Assembly: GCA_026004615.1 (NCBI GenBank)
Contig: BPJM01000011.1
Location: 1-64,000 of the forward strand
From: Planctomycetota bacterium
Lineage (GTDB): Bacteria > Planctomycetota > J058 > J103
Length of the DNA stretch: 64,000 bases
Reading direction: 5' to 3'
The translations under genes and the position numbers were made by a program. The notes below the pieces were generated by a model that was given only the letters and a program-made list of their open reading frames with translations, ran no database searches and was not told where the DNA came from. Below, piece by piece: positions 63,471 through 64,000 of the stretch (within the stretch, counting starts at the first letter, position 1; each line of letters begins with the position of its first letter).

Positions 63471-64000
63471 GTGGGCGCGGAACGGGTGCTGGTCGTGGAG
63501 GATGAGGCGCTGCTGCTGCGCAGCATCGCCGATCAGCTGCGGGCCGAGGGCTACGAGGTCCAGACCGCCCCGGCGGCGCGCCACGCGCGCCAGGCGCTCG
63601 GGCGCCAGGAGTTCGACCTGGTGCTGCTCGACCAGCGGCTGCCCGACGGCAGCGGGCTCGATCTCATGCGCGAGATCCTCGAGCATGCGCCCGACACCCC
63701 CGTCATCCTCATGACCGCGTACTCCTCGGTCGAGAACGCGGTCGAGGCCATGCGGCAGGGGGCGTTCGACTACCTCAACAAGCCGTTCGATCTCGACGAG
63801 CTGGCGATCGTGGTCGGCAAGGCGCTGGAGACCACGCGGCTCAGGCGCGAGGTGCGGCTGTATACCGCGGTCCAGCGCGAACGCTTCGGGCTGCAGCGCA
63901 TCGTGGGCACCAGCCCTGCCATGCGCGAGCTGCTGCGCCAGGTGCGCCGCCTGATCCAGAGCGGCACCAGCACCATCCTGATCCGCGGCGAGTCCGGCAC
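63471..64000 (+). CDS. NtrC-type sigma54-dependent response regulator (5' part, cut by window end)
   Basis: 176 codons are visible. The receiver domain has VLVVEDEALLL, phospho-acceptor Asp in LVLLDQRLPDGSG, Thr in LMTAYSS and Lys in YLNKPFDLDEL. After a linker the AAA+ domain begins with IVGTSPAMRELLRQVRRL and the Walker A start RGESGT at the very edge. GTG 63471 is preceded by CAGGAGG. Likely final output of the divergent globin kinase/hybrid pair, driving sigma54 promoters such as those proposed for nos. The DNA-binding domain lies outside the window. Confidence 0.88.
   Translation, partial: MGAERVLVVEDEALLLRSIADQLRAEGYEVQTAPAARHARQALGRQEFDLVLLDQRLPDGSGLDLMREILEHAPDTPVILMTAYSSVENAVEAMRQGAFDYLNKPFDLDELAIVVGKALETTRLRREVRLYTAVQRERFGLQRIVGTSPAMRELLRQVRRLIQSGTSTILIRGESG

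Overview
The window is dense, very GC-rich bacterial chromosome from a Gram-negative organism. It has an lpxA (lipid A) gene, lipoproteins, periplasmic copper and heme proteins, and a complete 14-gene complex I operon. The metabolism implied is respiratory, with the last denitrification step (N2O to N2) present. The nosZ type (clade II-like: no nosR or nosX, with a cytochrome c, a membrane protein and nosDFYL beside it) suits a myxobacterial/deltaproteobacterial-type or other non-classical denitrifier. The taxon cannot be fixed from the sequence alone.

Layout. (1) 1-831: lpxA. (2) 871-15365: the nuoABCDEFGHIJKLMN operon on the + strand behind a near-consensus sigma70 promoter. nuoF is broken as written by four apparent single-base insertions inside 290 bp. 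(3) 15396-18791: minus-strand DoxX protein, a DUF4382/DUF5666-type lipoprotein and a secreted protein with one heme-c motif. (4) 19121-24954: a YtcJ-like amidohydrolase, cutA, an exported aminopeptidase P-like enzyme, two tandem GIDE-like membrane proteins (the second frameshifted in a six-G run) and a DUF423 protein. (5) 24951-31574: a complete phosphate regulon, phoB-phoR-pstS-pstC-pstA-pstB-phoU, with a Pho-box-like direct repeat and -10 box ahead of pstS. (6) 31824-39329: a methyltransferase, a His/Cys-rich lipoprotein with a duplicated module, endonuclease V, a multidomain clostripain-family protein, an unknown protein and a NagB/PIG-L fusion. (7) 39424-39500: tRNA-Arg(CCG), minus strand, with its own promoter. 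(8) 39666-47463: a Cys-rich exported protein, two ZIP-like transporters, a universal stress protein, a small zinc-ribbon protein and a MacAB-like exporter with two permeases. (9) 47565-60550, minus strand: one tightly packed run read from the right, cytochrome c - nosZ - nosD - nosF - nosL - nosY - membrane protein - AhpD-like - NuoE/F-type diaphorase - formate dehydrogenase alpha - nnrS. (10) 60796-64000: a sensory module of a globin-coupled histidine kinase, a receiver-kinase hybrid and, divergently, an NtrC-type sigma54 activator cut by the window end.

The most interesting part is 47565-64000. A nitrous oxide reductase cluster runs without a real gap into a soluble NAD-linked formate dehydrogenase and NnrS. 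It lies next to heme-sensing two-component genes, and sigma54-like -24/-12 sequences stand before both the nos run and the NtrC gene. I infer a gas-responsive unit that switches on N2O respiration together with formate oxidation. Single-base indels in conserved genes (nuoF, the second GIDE-like gene) more likely reflect sequence error than decay, because their flanks remain fully conserved.
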